Positions 33,829-42,774 of a stretch of DNA of 64,000 nt are shown here, in pieces. The translations under genes were made by a program, and so were the position numbers. Source of the stretch: Alkalimonas mucilaginosa. GTDB lineage: Bacteria; Pseudomonadota; Gammaproteobacteria; Enterobacterales; Alteromonadaceae. Under the pieces are notes generated by a model, which ran no database searches, was not told where the DNA came from, and saw nothing but the letters and a program-made list of their open reading frames with translations. The stretch's first letter is position 1. Each line of letters starts with the position of its first letter. The stretch lies in assembly GCF_036327005.1 (NCBI RefSeq), contig NZ_JAUGZK010000013.1:48512-112511 (forward strand). The letters are read 5' to 3'.

Positions 33829-35037
33829 TTAGGCTGGAAGTTCCTGGTGCTGCACCAGCGTGAGTAGTTGCTGAATGGTGGTGAGGCTGTGTCGCTGCAT
33901 AATAAGCTGCCGCCCCAGCATCAGCGCTAAACGCTCACTACGGGCACGAAGCTGCTCATTACGGATCTGCTCTAAATCCGCGACATGAGCCAGGCCAACG
34001 GTACGGCGGATCAATTCACAACCGGCATAGCCGATGCTGTCGGCCAGCACTTGTTGCAGGAAAAAGTGCTGATAGCTGCTGTTGGCAAAGCTACTTTCTT
34101 TGCTCTGGGTTTGCATCAGTTGGCTAAACTCACTGGCAAAACCTTGCCAAAGTGTTTCGATTTGTTCGAGCAGATACCTATGTTGTTGCTCGAGGGCAGT
34201 AGTGTCTTCCTGCAAACCAAACTGACCGGCGTAGTTCAGCAATAAATTGCCGATCAGGCTGCCGACGTCGAAACCGATAGGGCCATAAAAACCAAACTCA
34301 GCATCGATGACTTTGCACTGTTGTGCATCAATAAAAATACTGCCGCTGTGCACATCGCCATGCAACAGGGCTTGTGGCTTGGAAAGAAAGTCCGCTTTCA
34401 GTCGTGCCACTTCGGCCTGCAAGGCCTCATCGTGCCAAAGCTCACGCGCCTGTGGCAGAATGGCCTGATGAATGTTGTTGCGCTCGTGATTGCAGTAGGG
34501 ATCGGTGAAGAATAAATCTTCAGTAATCAGGCAGAGTTCCGGGTTTAAAAAGCGGGCAACCTCGGTTTTCTTCTGTAAACCATTTAGCACAAAATCACTG
34601 GTATGAAACAAGGTATGCGCCAGATACTGCGCCATTTGGCTGGCAAGCCTGGGGAACTGTTTGCCCGCTACCAACTCGCTACGCAAAATAGTCAGTTGCC
34701 CTAAATCCTCCATCAAAATCGCTGCTTTGGCTGCATCGTAATGCAGTACTTGGACGGTATGTTCCGGGCAAATCCGACCGTGACGTAGCAATACTTCAGC
34801 CTCTATTCTGGCTCGGTCAATGGTAAGCGGCCAGCTTTCACCAACACAGCGGGCGTATGGCAGGGCTTGCTTCACAATCAGGCTTCGGCCCTGTTGGTTT
34901 TTAACCCGAAACACCAGGTTCAGGTTGCCGTCACCAAATTCTTCGGCTTCAAGTTTGTCGCTGTCACGAAAAGTATCACTATGGCTGAGTGCAAACTGTC
35001 TGGCATCGTCTGCGGTAAAAGTTTGGTAGTCGCTCAT
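33829..35037 (-). CDS. mtnK: 5-methylthioribose kinase
   Basis: A 402-residue kinase from the ATG at 35037, giving the family N-terminus MSDYQTFTADDARQFA. It phosphorylates methylthioribose in methionine salvage. Kinase features: the nucleotide loop FGDGNLNLVFRV, the catalytic loop LLHGDVHSGSIF and the metal-binding block DAEFGFYGPIGFDVGSLIGN. Length fits MtnK (about 400). It is divergent from mtnA with 86 bases between the starts, and that gap holds an exact MetJ-type octamer. A weak hairpin overlaps its stop codon. Confidence 0.94.
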   Translation of the reverse strand: MSDYQTFTADDARQFALSHSDTFRDSDKLEAEEFGDGNLNLVFRVKNQQGRSLIVKQALPYARCVGESWPLTIDRARIEAEVLLRHGRICPEHTVQVLHYDAAKAAILMEDLGQLTILRSELVAGKQFPRLASQMAQYLAHTLFHTSDFVLNGLQKKTEVARFLNPELCLITEDLFFTDPYCNHERNNIHQAILPQARELWHDEALQAEVARLKADFLSKPQALLHGDVHSGSIFIDAQQCKVIDAEFGFYGPIGFDVGSLIGNLLLNYAGQFGLQEDTTALEQQHRYLLEQIETLWQGFASEFSQLMQTQSKESSFANSSYQHFFLQQVLADSIGYAGCELIRRTVGLAHVADLEQIRNEQLRARSERLALMLGRQLIMQRHSLTTIQQLLTLVQHQELPA

Positions 35038-35091
35038 GCTGGATCCGGACTTGTCAGGGCAATAGAAGAGCTGCATAATCGCAAACATTCT

Positions 35092-35099
35092 AGACGTCT
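35092..35099. promoter_or_regulatory. MetJ-type met box between mtnK and mtnA
   Basis: The octamer AGACGTCT is an exact match to the MetJ met-box consensus and lies midway between the divergent mtnK and mtnA starts. The flanking octamers match poorly (4/8 and 3/8), whereas MetJ usually needs at least two tandem boxes. The location beside a methionine-salvage promoter makes it a credible operator. Confidence 0.5.
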
Positions 35100-35123
35100 G
35101 CAAGGCTAAATTGGGCATAAAGC

Positions 35124-36149
35124 ATGAAAAATATAGCGGGTCTCAGCATTAAAACCGAGCAAAGCCAACTGTATATACTGGATCAAACGCAGTTGCCGCA
35201 TCAGCAAAGCTGGCTGCACTGCACCGAAGTAAACCAAATGGTTACCATGATCCAGCAGTTGCAGGTGCGGGGGGCGCCGGCCATTGGCATGGCTGCTTCC
35301 TTATTGTTGGCATATCGGGCAGAGCAGGGGGATAGCCGGGAGCAACTGCTGCAAAGCGCTGAAGTGCTTCGGGCAGCCCGCCCGACAGCGGTAAACCTGA
35401 TGAATAATCTGGATGCCATGGCTGCAGCCTTGGTGCAGCAGGATTATGTGGGGGCCGCAGTGGAATGTGCGGAGCAGCTGTTTGCCGAGGATGTGCAATT
35501 GTGCTTGCAGATGGCTGCCCATGGTGCCGCGCTTGTGCAGCCGGGTGAGCGTTTGCTGACACATTGTAATACGGGGGGCCTGGCAACTGCAGGCGTAGGC
35601 ACTGCCTTTGGGGTGATTCGGTTAGCACATCAGCAGGGGAAGCAAATTCAGCTATGGGTCGATGAAACGCGGCCCCTATTGCAGGGCGGGCGCTTAACTG
35701 CCTGGGAGTGTCAGCAGCTCGGCATCCCCTATCAGCTGATATGCGACAATATGGCGGCCATGTTAATGGCTCGCGGTCAGGTCGACCGTATTTTTGTCGG
35801 GGCCGACCGCATTGCCGCCAATGGCGATTTTGCCAACAAAGTTGGCACTTACAGCCTGGCAGTGCTGGCACATTATCATCGGATCCCTTTCTATGTGGTA
35901 GCGCCGCATACTACAGTAGACCCGGGTTGTAGCGATGGCGGTCAGATCCCGATCGAGCAGCGCCCGGCGGCGGAAGTGCGCGGTGTGAGCGGTAGTTTTG
36001 GCAGCGTCTGCTGGTCACCGGAGCAGGCATCCGTATTTAACCCAGCCTTTGATGTTACGCCAGCTAAGCTGGTGACTGGCTGGGTGCTGGACAGTGGTGT
36101 GTTTGAGGGGGCTGCTGTTGCTGCCGGCGTCTTAACGCGGCTGCGTTGA
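35124..36149 (+). CDS. mtnA: Methylthioribose-1-phosphate isomerase
   Basis: A 341-residue aldose-ketose isomerase converting methylthioribose-1-phosphate to methylthioribulose-1-phosphate. Family blocks seen: VRGAPAIGMAAS, HCNTGGLATAGVGTAFGVI with the catalytic Cys, DETRPLLQGGRLTAWE, and VGADRIAANGDFANKVGTY with the catalytic Asp. It resembles eIF2B-type proteins, but the isomerase signatures are complete. Divergent from mtnK; the substrate is the product of that kinase. Confidence 0.96.
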   Translation: MKNIAGLSIKTEQSQLYILDQTQLPHQQSWLHCTEVNQMVTMIQQLQVRGAPAIGMAASLLLAYRAEQGDSREQLLQSAEVLRAARPTAVNLMNNLDAMAAALVQQDYVGAAVECAEQLFAEDVQLCLQMAAHGAALVQPGERLLTHCNTGGLATAGVGTAFGVIRLAHQQGKQIQLWVDETRPLLQGGRLTAWECQQLGIPYQLICDNMAAMLMARGQVDRIFVGADRIAANGDFANKVGTYSLAVLAHYHRIPFYVVAPHTTVDPGCSDGGQIPIEQRPAAEVRGVSGSFGSVCWSPEQASVFNPAFDVTPAKLVTGWVLDSGVFEGAAVAAGVLTRLR

Positions 36150-36152
36150 GCA

Positions 36153-36181
36153 TAAAAAAATGCCCGGAGCAAGCTCCGGGC
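36153..36181 (-). terminator. Intrinsic terminator of the mtnBCD operon
   Basis: Read leftward, GCCCGGAGC / GCTCCGGGC (9-bp stem, two-base loop) is followed by A and seven U. It lies about 158 bases after the mtnD stop; no gene is seen in that interval. The same hairpin could slow rightward transcription after mtnA. Confidence 0.85.
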
Positions 36182-36338
36182 GAAAGACAAGGATAGACAG
36201 GGTGGAACCGCCTTTTCGGGGCGACAGGTACAGACTAAGTTGTTTCTGTTTTGCTGACAAAGGAGATAAATCCATCCGTCGAATGAGAAAAACTCAGCTA
36301 TACAACCCTGTTGGTTGTCACATTGGACTGCTAAGGCT

Positions 36339-36881
36339 TTAAGGCAATAATGGAAAGCGACTGGCAATTTCGCTACCAGTAAAGTTAGCAACCCAGCCTT
36401 CCGGGTTATTGAATAACCGAATCGCGGTGAAGTTGGGATCGCTGCCCATATCAAACCAATGTGGGGTATTAGCCGGTACACTGATTAAATCGTTTTGCTG
36501 GCACAGCACCTGATATATATGCTCGCCCAAATGCAGACAAAACAACCCCTCACCTCGGACAAAAAAGCGCACCTCATCTTCACTGTGAGTATGTTCGGCC
36601 AGAAACTTTTGCCGTAAGGCCACTTTATCCGGGTGATCACTGCTTAGTGAAATCACATCTACCGTCACATAGCCGCCTTGCTGCTTAAGTCGCGCGATGT
36701 CATCGCTGTAGGCTGCCAGGATGCTGGCGTGATCGGTGCTGGCCTCGATGGGTTGATTGGCTTGCCATTGTTCAAAGCGGATCCCTTGTTGCTGCAGTTT
36801 CTCGGCAATCTCAACCAGGTTGTCGCTTTGGAATACTGGTTGAGTGGGCTCCTGGGCTGTGTAGATGGTTAAGCTGGACAT
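36339..36881 (-). CDS. mtnD: Acireductone dioxygenase
   Basis: A 180-residue cupin enzyme that oxidises acireductone to 2-keto-4-methylthiobutyrate and formate (Fe form). The metal site is visible in EHTHSEDEVRFFV, with a second cupin half containing GDLISVPANTPHWFDM in a variant form (NDLISVPANTPHWFD). Length and motifs fit the ARD family. It is the last gene of the leftward mtnB-mtnC-mtnD operon, two bases after mtnC. Confidence 0.95.
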   Translation of the reverse strand: MSSLTIYTAQEPTQPVFQSDNLVEIAEKLQQQGIRFEQWQANQPIEASTDHASILAAYSDDIARLKQQGGYVTVDVISLSSDHPDKVALRQKFLAEHTHSEDEVRFFVRGEGLFCLHLGEHIYQVLCQQNDLISVPANTPHWFDMGSDPNFTAIRLFNNPEGWVANFTGSEIASRFPLLP

Positions 36882-36883
36882 AA

Positions 36884-37558
36884 TTAGACCTCGATTTGGT
36901 TAAAATCCTGGGCAACCGGGTGCATCCCAGAGGCTTGACCGTCACGAATTAACTGGGTGGTAGCGATCCCCAACTTGCTGGCGGCATCCAGTTCGGCCAC
37001 CACATCGGACAAAAACAGCACCTGGCCGGGTGGCAGTTGCAAATGTTGCAAAATAGCCGCGTAGGAGGAGATCTCCTTTTTTCCACCAATGCGGGTATCA
37101 AAGTAACCACTGAACAAGGGGGTTAAATCGCCAAAGTCACTGTAGCGAAACAGCAGTTGCTGCGCCTCTACCGAGCCTGAGCTGTAGACAAAGAGTTGCA
37201 CCCCCTTGGCTTGCCATACTTTGAGCTGCTCGGCAGCATCCGGGTACAGGTGGCCGGTAAAGTGCCCTTGTTGATACCCGAGCCGCCAGACCATGCCTTG
37301 CAGGGCTTTCAGTGGCGTGATTTTTTCATCAGCACGGATCCAGGCCTGCAATTGGGCAATAATGTCGTTCAGGCTGGCTTCCGGTTGCTTCATCAACTGG
37401 CGGACCGCCTTTAGTTGCAAGGCTACTTCGGCCTGTTCACTGCGCTGGCGGATAAAGTCCGGTAGCTGCTCTGCGGCATAGGGAAACAACACCTCGGTGA
37501 CAAAGCTGATACGGGTGGTAGTGCCTTCAATGTCGGTGATCAGGGCGCGGTATTTCAT
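36884..37558 (-). CDS. mtnC: 2,3-diketo-5-methylthiopentyl-1-phosphate enolase-phosphatase
   Basis: A 224-residue HAD-superfamily enzyme catalysing enolisation and dephosphorylation in methionine salvage. HAD motif I is DIEGTTT, motif II VYSSGSVEAQ, the Lys-bearing region GGKKEISSY, and motif IV FLSDVVAELDAA. It overlaps the mtnB stop by four bases and is followed by mtnD after two bases, so the three are translated from one mRNA. Confidence 0.96.
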   Translation of the reverse strand: MKYRALITDIEGTTTRISFVTEVLFPYAAEQLPDFIRQRSEQAEVALQLKAVRQLMKQPEASLNDIIAQLQAWIRADEKITPLKALQGMVWRLGYQQGHFTGHLYPDAAEQLKVWQAKGVQLFVYSSGSVEAQQLLFRYSDFGDLTPLFSGYFDTRIGGKKEISSYAAILQHLQLPPGQVLFLSDVVAELDAASKLGIATTQLIRDGQASGMHPVAQDFNQIEV

Positions 37559-38196
37559 AAAGATCCAGTAAGTCGAATTCGTTCCAGCTCACAGTGTATA
37601 AGAAATTCCCAGGCCTCTAAATGTCTTTTTGCTTCATCCAGATTCTGGCCCCAAACATAAAGACCATGGCCGCGAACCAGTAAGGCCGAGGCGCCCTTCA
37701 CCTGTGACCAGTTGGTAGCGACCTGAGCGGCAAGGGCTGGCATGTCCTGAGTATTCTCAAAAATAATCAGGGGGCAGGGCTGGTCGTGGCTGAGCTGACC
37801 GCGAATGGCCTTTTGCATCTCGTAGCCGGTAAATGTGTGCTGTTCGGTTGGAATCAACCGGGAAAACACGGTGGCTTGTACCGAGTGAGTGTGCAACACC
37901 GCTTTTATTGAATCATCCAGTTGATAAAGCCGGGCGTGCAATGCTGTTTCTGCAGAAGGCTGACCGGCGCAAACCAGCTCGCCTTCTGCCCAACTGACTG
38001 GCAGCAGATCGTGCGGGCTGAGTTCGCCTTTATCTTTGCCGGATGCGGTGACCAGGGCACTGTGTTCAGCAGTGCGTATGGAAAAGTTACCGCCAGTAGC
38101 AGGCACCCAGTGACGGCTGGCAATCCAGCGGCCAGTAGCACACAAGGCGATCGCGTAAGGATTTAATTGTTGTACCTGCTGCGTTGTATGATTCAT
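37555..38196 (-). CDS. mtnB: Methylthioribulose-1-phosphate dehydratase
   Basis: A 213-residue class II aldolase-like zinc enzyme. Visible family features: TGGNFSIRT near the N-terminus, the catalytic region VTASGKDKGELS, the metal-binding HTHS (VLHTHSVQATV) and RGHGLYVWG. It dehydrates methylthioribulose-1-phosphate to the diketone used by MtnC. First gene of the mtnBCD operon; a MetJ-like operator lies 23-38 bases upstream of its start. Confidence 0.95.
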   Translation of the reverse strand: MNHTTQQVQQLNPYAIALCATGRWIASRHWVPATGGNFSIRTAEHSALVTASGKDKGELSPHDLLPVSWAEGELVCAGQPSAETALHARLYQLDDSIKAVLHTHSVQATVFSRLIPTEQHTFTGYEMQKAIRGQLSHDQPCPLIIFENTQDMPALAAQVATNWSQVKGASALLVRGHGLYVWGQNLDEAKRHLEAWEFLIHCELERIRLTGSL

Positions 38197-38218
38197 TAGC
38201 TTACACCTCTGAACGCCC

Positions 38219-38234
38219 TGACGTTTAGATGTCT
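38219..38234. promoter_or_regulatory. Tandem MetJ-like met boxes between mtnB and mtnE
   Basis: Two adjacent octamers, TGACGTTT (6/8) and AGATGTCT (7/8), together match the doubled MetJ consensus AGACGTCT at 13 of 16 positions. They lie just upstream of mtnB in the divergent mtnB-mtnE region, where an operator would be expected. MetJ with S-adenosylmethionine would repress when methionine is plentiful. Confidence 0.55.
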
Positions 38235-38368
38235 ATACATAAATAGGGCTGAAATGATAGCATGCCTGAGTAATTTGGCAACCAGTGCGGCTTAGTGCCG
38301 GCTTTGGCCGGTTGCAGCGAGCCTGCTGCAGGCGTTAAGGTAAGGATAGTTCACTGTCAGGACAAACT

Positions 38369-39520
38369 ATGTACTCCAACCTCCAATCCAAACTGCCCGC
38401 AGTGGGCAGCTCGATTTTTAGTCAGATGTCGCAGTTGGCTGCTGAGCAGCAAGCGATCAACCTGTCACAGGGCTTTCCTGATTTTGGCTGTGATCCTTTC
38501 TTGCTGCAGCAACTGGCAGCATATAGCCAGCAGGGGCTGAACCAGTATGCACCCATGGCTGGGGTGTTGGTTCTGCGCCAGCAGATCGCCGCTCTGATTG
38601 CGCGTTGTTACCGGCAGCAGCTATGCCCGGAGCAACAGATCACGGTTACATCTGGTGCAACCGAGGCGCTGTTTTGTGCCATCCAGGCACTGGTTCGCCC
38701 CGGTGATGAGGTGATCGTTTTTGATCCCGCTTACGACAGTTATGCCCCAGCTGTACAGTTGGCTGGTGGCAGCACGGTGCACCTGGCTCTGAAGGCCCCT
38801 GATTTTCAGGTCGACTGGCAGCAAGTGGCGGACTCGATTACCGATAAAACCCGGCTGATTATCGTCAATAGCCCGCATAATCCAAGCAGCCAGGTTTTTA
38901 CCGCGGATGACTGGCAGCAGTTGCAGCACCTGGTTTGCCAGCATGGTTTGTATTGCCTGAGCGATGAAGTCTACGAACACATGGTATTTGATCGCCGGCC
39001 GCAACTCAGTGCCTTGTGCTTTCCAGACTTAGCAGCGCGCAGCCTGGTAGTCTCATCCTTTGGCAAAACCTTTCATGTCACCGGCTGGAAGCTGGGGTAT
39101 TGTGTGGCGCCAGCACCGCTGATGGCGGAGTTTCGCAAAGTACATCAGTACGTCACTTTTTCCAGCTTTACTCCAGCGCAATATGCGGTAGCGACCATGC
39201 TGCAGCAGCACCCGGAGCAGGTCAGTGGTTTAGCTGCCTTTTACCAGCACAAGCGTGATTATTTTGCATCGCAACTGAGCCACAGCCGCTTGCAGTTGCT
39301 GCCTGCACAGGGGACTTATTTTCAGCTGGCCGATTACAGTGCCATCAGCGATCTATCGGATGTTGAATTTTGTCGCAGGCTCACTATCGATCACAAGATA
39401 GCAGCAATCCCGCTGAGTGTGTTTTATCAAGCACCGCCGGACCAGCGGTTGATTCGGTTTTGTTTTGCGAAGGACGAATCTACTTTGCGCCAGGCAGCGG
39501 AGGTGTTATGCCAGCTGTAA
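38369..39520 (+). CDS. mtnE: Methionine aminotransferase (last step of methionine salvage)
   Basis: A 383-residue class I PLP aminotransferase. It closely fits the YbdL-type pattern: NLSQGFPDFGCDP, NQYAPMAG, TSGATEALF, the Asn-Pro motif VNSPHNPSSQV, DEVYEHMVF and the PLP Lys in SFGKTFHVTGWKLGYC. These enzymes transaminate 2-keto-4-methylthiobutyrate to methionine, usually with glutamine as donor. The omega-amidase gene overlaps its end by 13 bases, matching that logic. It is divergent from mtnB across the MetJ-like site. Confidence 0.9.
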   Translation: MYSNLQSKLPAVGSSIFSQMSQLAAEQQAINLSQGFPDFGCDPFLLQQLAAYSQQGLNQYAPMAGVLVLRQQIAALIARCYRQQLCPEQQITVTSGATEALFCAIQALVRPGDEVIVFDPAYDSYAPAVQLAGGSTVHLALKAPDFQVDWQQVADSITDKTRLIIVNSPHNPSSQVFTADDWQQLQHLVCQHGLYCLSDEVYEHMVFDRRPQLSALCFPDLAARSLVVSSFGKTFHVTGWKLGYCVAPAPLMAEFRKVHQYVTFSSFTPAQYAVATMLQQHPEQVSGLAAFYQHKRDYFASQLSHSRLQLLPAQGTYFQLADYSAISDLSDVEFCRRLTIDHKIAAIPLSVFYQAPPDQRLIRFCFAKDESTLRQAAEVLCQL

Positions 39521-40287
39521 AGGTTGCCGCAGTCCAATGCAGGCTGCATTGGCAGGATCCCAAGGCCAACCGGCAGCAGTTAGCCGGGCAAATTGCAGCT
39601 TTGAGCGGTCAGGATTTGATTGTGTTGCCGGAAATGTTTACCACCGGCTTTTCGATGGACAGTGCCGCCGTTGCCGAGCCGGCCGGTGGGGAGAGCCTGA
39701 ACTGGCTGAAACAGCAGGCGGCGTTATCCGGCGCGGCACTTTGTGGCTCGGTGGCGGTGACAGAGCAGGGCAGGTACTACAACCGTTTGTACTTTGTTAC
39801 ACCTGAAGGGCAGTACTTTCAGTACGATAAGAAACATCTGTTTCGGATGGCGGGCGAGCATGATGCCTACCAGGCTGGTACTGATCGGGTGATTGTACCC
39901 TGGCGCGGGCTGCGTTTTTGCCTGCAAATCTGTTACGACCTGCGTTTCCCGGTATTTAGCCGAAACCGGAATGATTACGATGTGTTGATTTATGTTGCTA
40001 ACTGGCCGGCACCGCGTCGCTTGGCCTGGCGCACGCTGCTGGCAGCCCGCGCCATTGAAAACCAGTGCTACGTGATTGGTTGTAACCGCATCGGCAGCGA
40101 TGGCAATGGTGTTGAATACAGTGGTGATAGCTTGCTGCTCGATTATTTGGGCCAGTCGCTGGTGGATGGTGCTGATAGGGCGGCTGTGTTGGCAGCTGAG
40201 CTGGATGGAGCCGCATTGCAGCAGTTTAAAGATAAATTCCCGGCTTATCTGGATGCGGATGGGTTTGAACTAACGACGAGGAGATAA
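39508..40287 (+). CDS. mtnU: Omega-amidase of the nitrilase family (MtnU/YafV-like)
   Basis: A 259-residue nitrilase-superfamily enzyme from the ATG at 39508, with GGAGG upstream inside the end of mtnE. The Glu-Lys-Cys triad is visible: LPEMFTTGF, YDKKHLFRMAGE and CLQICYDLRFP. Omega-amidases hydrolyse 2-oxoglutaramate, left when glutamine is the amino donor for MtnE, and so pull transamination forward. The overlap with mtnE and the family motif GEHDAYQAG support this over other amidases. Confidence 0.88.
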   Translation: MPAVKVAAVQCRLHWQDPKANRQQLAGQIAALSGQDLIVLPEMFTTGFSMDSAAVAEPAGGESLNWLKQQAALSGAALCGSVAVTEQGRYYNRLYFVTPEGQYFQYDKKHLFRMAGEHDAYQAGTDRVIVPWRGLRFCLQICYDLRFPVFSRNRNDYDVLIYVANWPAPRRLAWRTLLAARAIENQCYVIGCNRIGSDGNGVEYSGDSLLLDYLGQSLVDGADRAAVLAAELDGAALQQFKDKFPAYLDADGFELTTRR

Positions 40288-40289
40288 GA

Positions 40290-40868
40290 ATGAAACATCA
40301 ATGGTTAGGGTTGTTGGTATTGCTGGCGCTGCTTGGCTGCAGCGACAGGTCAGCAGTTCCTTCTGCGGTCAAGGGTGAATTGGATGCACTGGACTGGCGT
40401 TACGCCACCGATCCTCATGGCAGCAAGGCAGCTGTCGATGGTGACCTGGTGCAAGATGGTATTGCCCGCATTGCCTTTACCCGTGTCCCCCGGGTTGATG
40501 AGCAAAACAACTCCTGGGTCGAGCTGATTTATGATCTACCTGCAGGCAGCTTGGGCGGTTACAGTAGCATCTCGCTGGAATACCTCAGCAGTAGCGATTT
40601 GGTGGTGAAGTTATCGCAGCTGGAGTATGGCGAGCAAGGCGATCAGAGCTATGCGCATTATCAGACAGTGTTATCGGCGGCAACCGACTGGCGGCAAGTT
40701 ACCCTGGTTCTGAGTGATTTTGAGCGTCCGGACTGGACACCTGCAACATCCATCGATCATGGCATAGTAGCAGCGCATGTGAATGCCATTTATCTGGTAC
40801 CGGATTTGACCGACGACGCAGGCGGCCAGGCATCGCTCAGCATTCGTGCAATTCGTTTAACAGAGTAA
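40290..40868 (+). CDS. Putative lipoprotein with beta-sandwich domain
   Basis: A 192-residue protein with a lipoprotein signal (LLVLLALLGC; lipidated Cys at about residue 17). The mature part is beta-rich with the pattern SWVELIYDLPAGSLGGYSSISLEY and a repeated aromatic spacing, resembling galactose-binding-like or CBM11/CIA30-type domains. That assignment is only a pattern impression. It starts two bases after the omega-amidase gene on the same strand, so it may be co-transcribed, but no functional link to methionine salvage is clear. Confidence 0.65.
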   Translation: MKHQWLGLLVLLALLGCSDRSAVPSAVKGELDALDWRYATDPHGSKAAVDGDLVQDGIARIAFTRVPRVDEQNNSWVELIYDLPAGSLGGYSSISLEYLSSSDLVVKLSQLEYGEQGDQSYAHYQTVLSAATDWRQVTLVLSDFERPDWTPATSIDHGIVAAHVNAIYLVPDLTDDAGGQASLSIRAIRLTE

Positions 40869-40960
40869 CACTATTTCAACCTCTGCTCTTGATCTGTGCA
40901 GGGTTTGCCGTCATAACTGTTGATCCGGGTCGGTATGGCCAGATTGAATGAGAATGACAA

Positions 40961-41395
40961 ATGACAGCGATAACGTCTGAACTTGAGCCCCTGTATCAGG
41001 CAGCAAAAGCAGCGGCAGCACAGGCTTACGCCCCTTATAGCCAGTTTCCAGTGGGGGTCGCAGTACGCGCCATCAGTGGCCAAATCTACACGGGATGCAA
41101 TGTAGAAAATGCGTCTTATGGGGGCACTGTCTGTGCCGAGCGCAACGCCATTGCCGCTGGTGTGGTGGCAGGGGTACGCCAGTTTGATGCTTTAATGGTT
41201 TATACCCCACAAGAGCAGTTAACGCCGCCCTGTGGTATATGCCGTCAGGTGATTGCCGAGTTTTTCTTGCCAGACACTATGATTTACAGCAGCAACCATA
41301 AAGAGCAACTGCAAGGCTGGACAGTACAGCAACTGCTGCCAGAGGCCTTCACCCCTATGTATCTAGCAAACAGCACTAAAGTAGCGACGGAGTAA
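40961..41395 (+). CDS. cdd: Cytidine deaminase, short tetrameric type
   Basis: A 144-residue zinc enzyme converting (deoxy)cytidine to (deoxy)uridine. The active site is visible in GCNVENASYGGTVCAERNAI (Cys-Ala-Glu with the proton-shuttle Glu) and PCGICRQ (two further zinc Cys). The length marks the tetrameric class, unlike the ~294-residue dimeric E. coli enzyme. It precedes deoA by three bases, so the pair salvages pyrimidine deoxynucleosides. Confidence 0.95.
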   Translation: MTAITSELEPLYQAAKAAAAQAYAPYSQFPVGVAVRAISGQIYTGCNVENASYGGTVCAERNAIAAGVVAGVRQFDALMVYTPQEQLTPPCGICRQVIAEFFLPDTMIYSSNHKEQLQGWTVQQLLPEAFTPMYLANSTKVATE

Positions 41396-41398
41396 GGC

Positions 41399-42715
41399 AT
41401 GCCTATCCCTCAGGAAATTATTAAAATTAAACGCGATGGCAAGGCACTCAGCCAGGCCGATATTCAGCAGTTTGCCAAAGGCTTAACCGATGGCAGTTTC
41501 AGCGACAGTCAGGCCGCCGCGCTGGCCATGGCGATTTACCTGAACGGCATGTCGGTGGATGAAAAAGTGGCGCTTACCCTGGCGATGCGTGACTCAGGTT
41601 CCTGCCTGAACTGGCAGGGCCAACTGAATGGTCCTGTGGTGGATAAACACAGCACAGGTGGTGTCGGCGATAAAGTGACTTTGATGCTGGCACCTATGGT
41701 GGCGGCCTGTGGCGTTTTTATGCCCAGCATTGCCGGCCGTGGGTTAGGCCATACCGGTGGTACAGTCGATAAACTGGAGAGTATCCCAGGTTACAGCTGC
41801 AATCAGTCGCTGAGCCGTATCCGCCAGTTGCTGCCAGAGCTGGGCTGTTTAATCGTCGGTCAGACCGATGAGCTGGCACCGGCCGATCGGCGTTTGTATG
41901 GCATTCGCGATGTCACAGCCACAGTGGAATCCATTCCGTTGATAACCGCTTCGATTTTATCAAAGAAGTTATCGGAAGGGCTGGATGCGCTGGTGATGGA
42001 TGTTAAAGTTGGCAATGGTGCCATTATGGCCACAGCAGAAGATGCGCATGAATTGGCCTGCAGCATTGTGGATACCGCCTGTGGCGCAGGGGTCCCGACG
42101 GCAGCGCTGATTACCGATATGAACCAGATCCTTGGCCTTACAGCCGGTAATGCACTGGAAGTACTGGAAACCCTGGATTATCTGACGGGCAAAAAACGCG
42201 AACCGCGCTTGCATCAGCTAACACTGGCACTGGGTGCTGAGATGTTGGTGCTAACCGGAGTCGCGAAGGACAAAGCCAGCGCTGTGGATGCGTTAGAACA
42301 AAGCCTGAGCAGTGGAAAAGCTGCGGAGTACTTTGCCCGAATGGTGGCCGCACTTGGTGGGCCAACGGATTTGCTGGAGCGGCCGGCGGCTCATCTGGCA
42401 CAGGCGCCGGTGGTGCTGGATGTACCGGCACCGACCAGTGGCTACCTGCGGATCAACGATACAGTGGCGCTTGGGATGGCCGTGGTACGTTTAGGTGGTG
42501 GTCGTTCGCATCCGGAGCAAAAAATCAATCCTGCGGTAGGTTTTAGTGCTATGTGTGCGGCGGGCAGTCCGATCACCCAAGGGCAGCCGCTGCTGCAGGT
42601 GCACGCAGCCAGCCGACAGGATGCTGAGCAGGCGGTGCAGGAAGTATTGGCTGCTTGCACCATTGCGCCTGAGCCGGTTGACACTATGCCTTTGATCCAT
42701 CAGCGTCTGGGCTAA
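41399..42715 (+). CDS. deoA: Thymidine phosphorylase
   Basis: A 438-residue enzyme splitting thymidine or deoxyuridine with phosphate into base and deoxyribose-1-phosphate. The family signature is clear: KIKRDGKALS near the start, DKHSTGGVGDKVTLMLAP with the phosphate loop, RGLGHTGGTVDKLESIPG and MDVKVGNGAIM. Length matches E. coli DeoA (440). It follows cdd directly, whose product deoxyuridine is a substrate. A bidirectional terminator separates it from rho. Confidence 0.96.
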   Translation: MPIPQEIIKIKRDGKALSQADIQQFAKGLTDGSFSDSQAAALAMAIYLNGMSVDEKVALTLAMRDSGSCLNWQGQLNGPVVDKHSTGGVGDKVTLMLAPMVAACGVFMPSIAGRGLGHTGGTVDKLESIPGYSCNQSLSRIRQLLPELGCLIVGQTDELAPADRRLYGIRDVTATVESIPLITASILSKKLSEGLDALVMDVKVGNGAIMATAEDAHELACSIVDTACGAGVPTAALITDMNQILGLTAGNALEVLETLDYLTGKKREPRLHQLTLALGAEMLVLTGVAKDKASAVDALEQSLSSGKAAEYFARMVAALGGPTDLLERPAAHLAQAPVVLDVPAPTSGYLRINDTVALGMAVVRLGGGRSHPEQKINPAVGFSAMCAAGSPITQGQPLLQVHAASRQDAEQAVQEVLAACTIAPEPVDTMPLIHQRLG

Positions 42716-42730
42716 GCAGGCAATAAAAAA

Positions 42731-42754
42731 GCCAGCCTGGTTGCAGGCTGGCTT
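42731..42754. terminator. Bidirectional terminator between deoA and rho
   Basis: A perfect stem, GCCAGCCTG / CAGGCTGGC, with a four-base loop and an A-run on the left serves the leftward rho transcript best and also lies after deoA. Confidence 0.82.
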
Positions 42755-42774
42755 GTTAGAGCTACGGAAGGCTG

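Noticed and set aside
33808..33830. Hairpin AAGCAAAGGC / GCCTCTGCTT at the mtnK stop
   Set aside because: One mismatch and no U-run, and it overlaps the stop codon; too weak to list as a terminator.
38197..38368. A SAM riboswitch upstream of the mtn genes
   Set aside because: No conserved riboswitch core could be folded; the MetJ-like boxes explain the region better.
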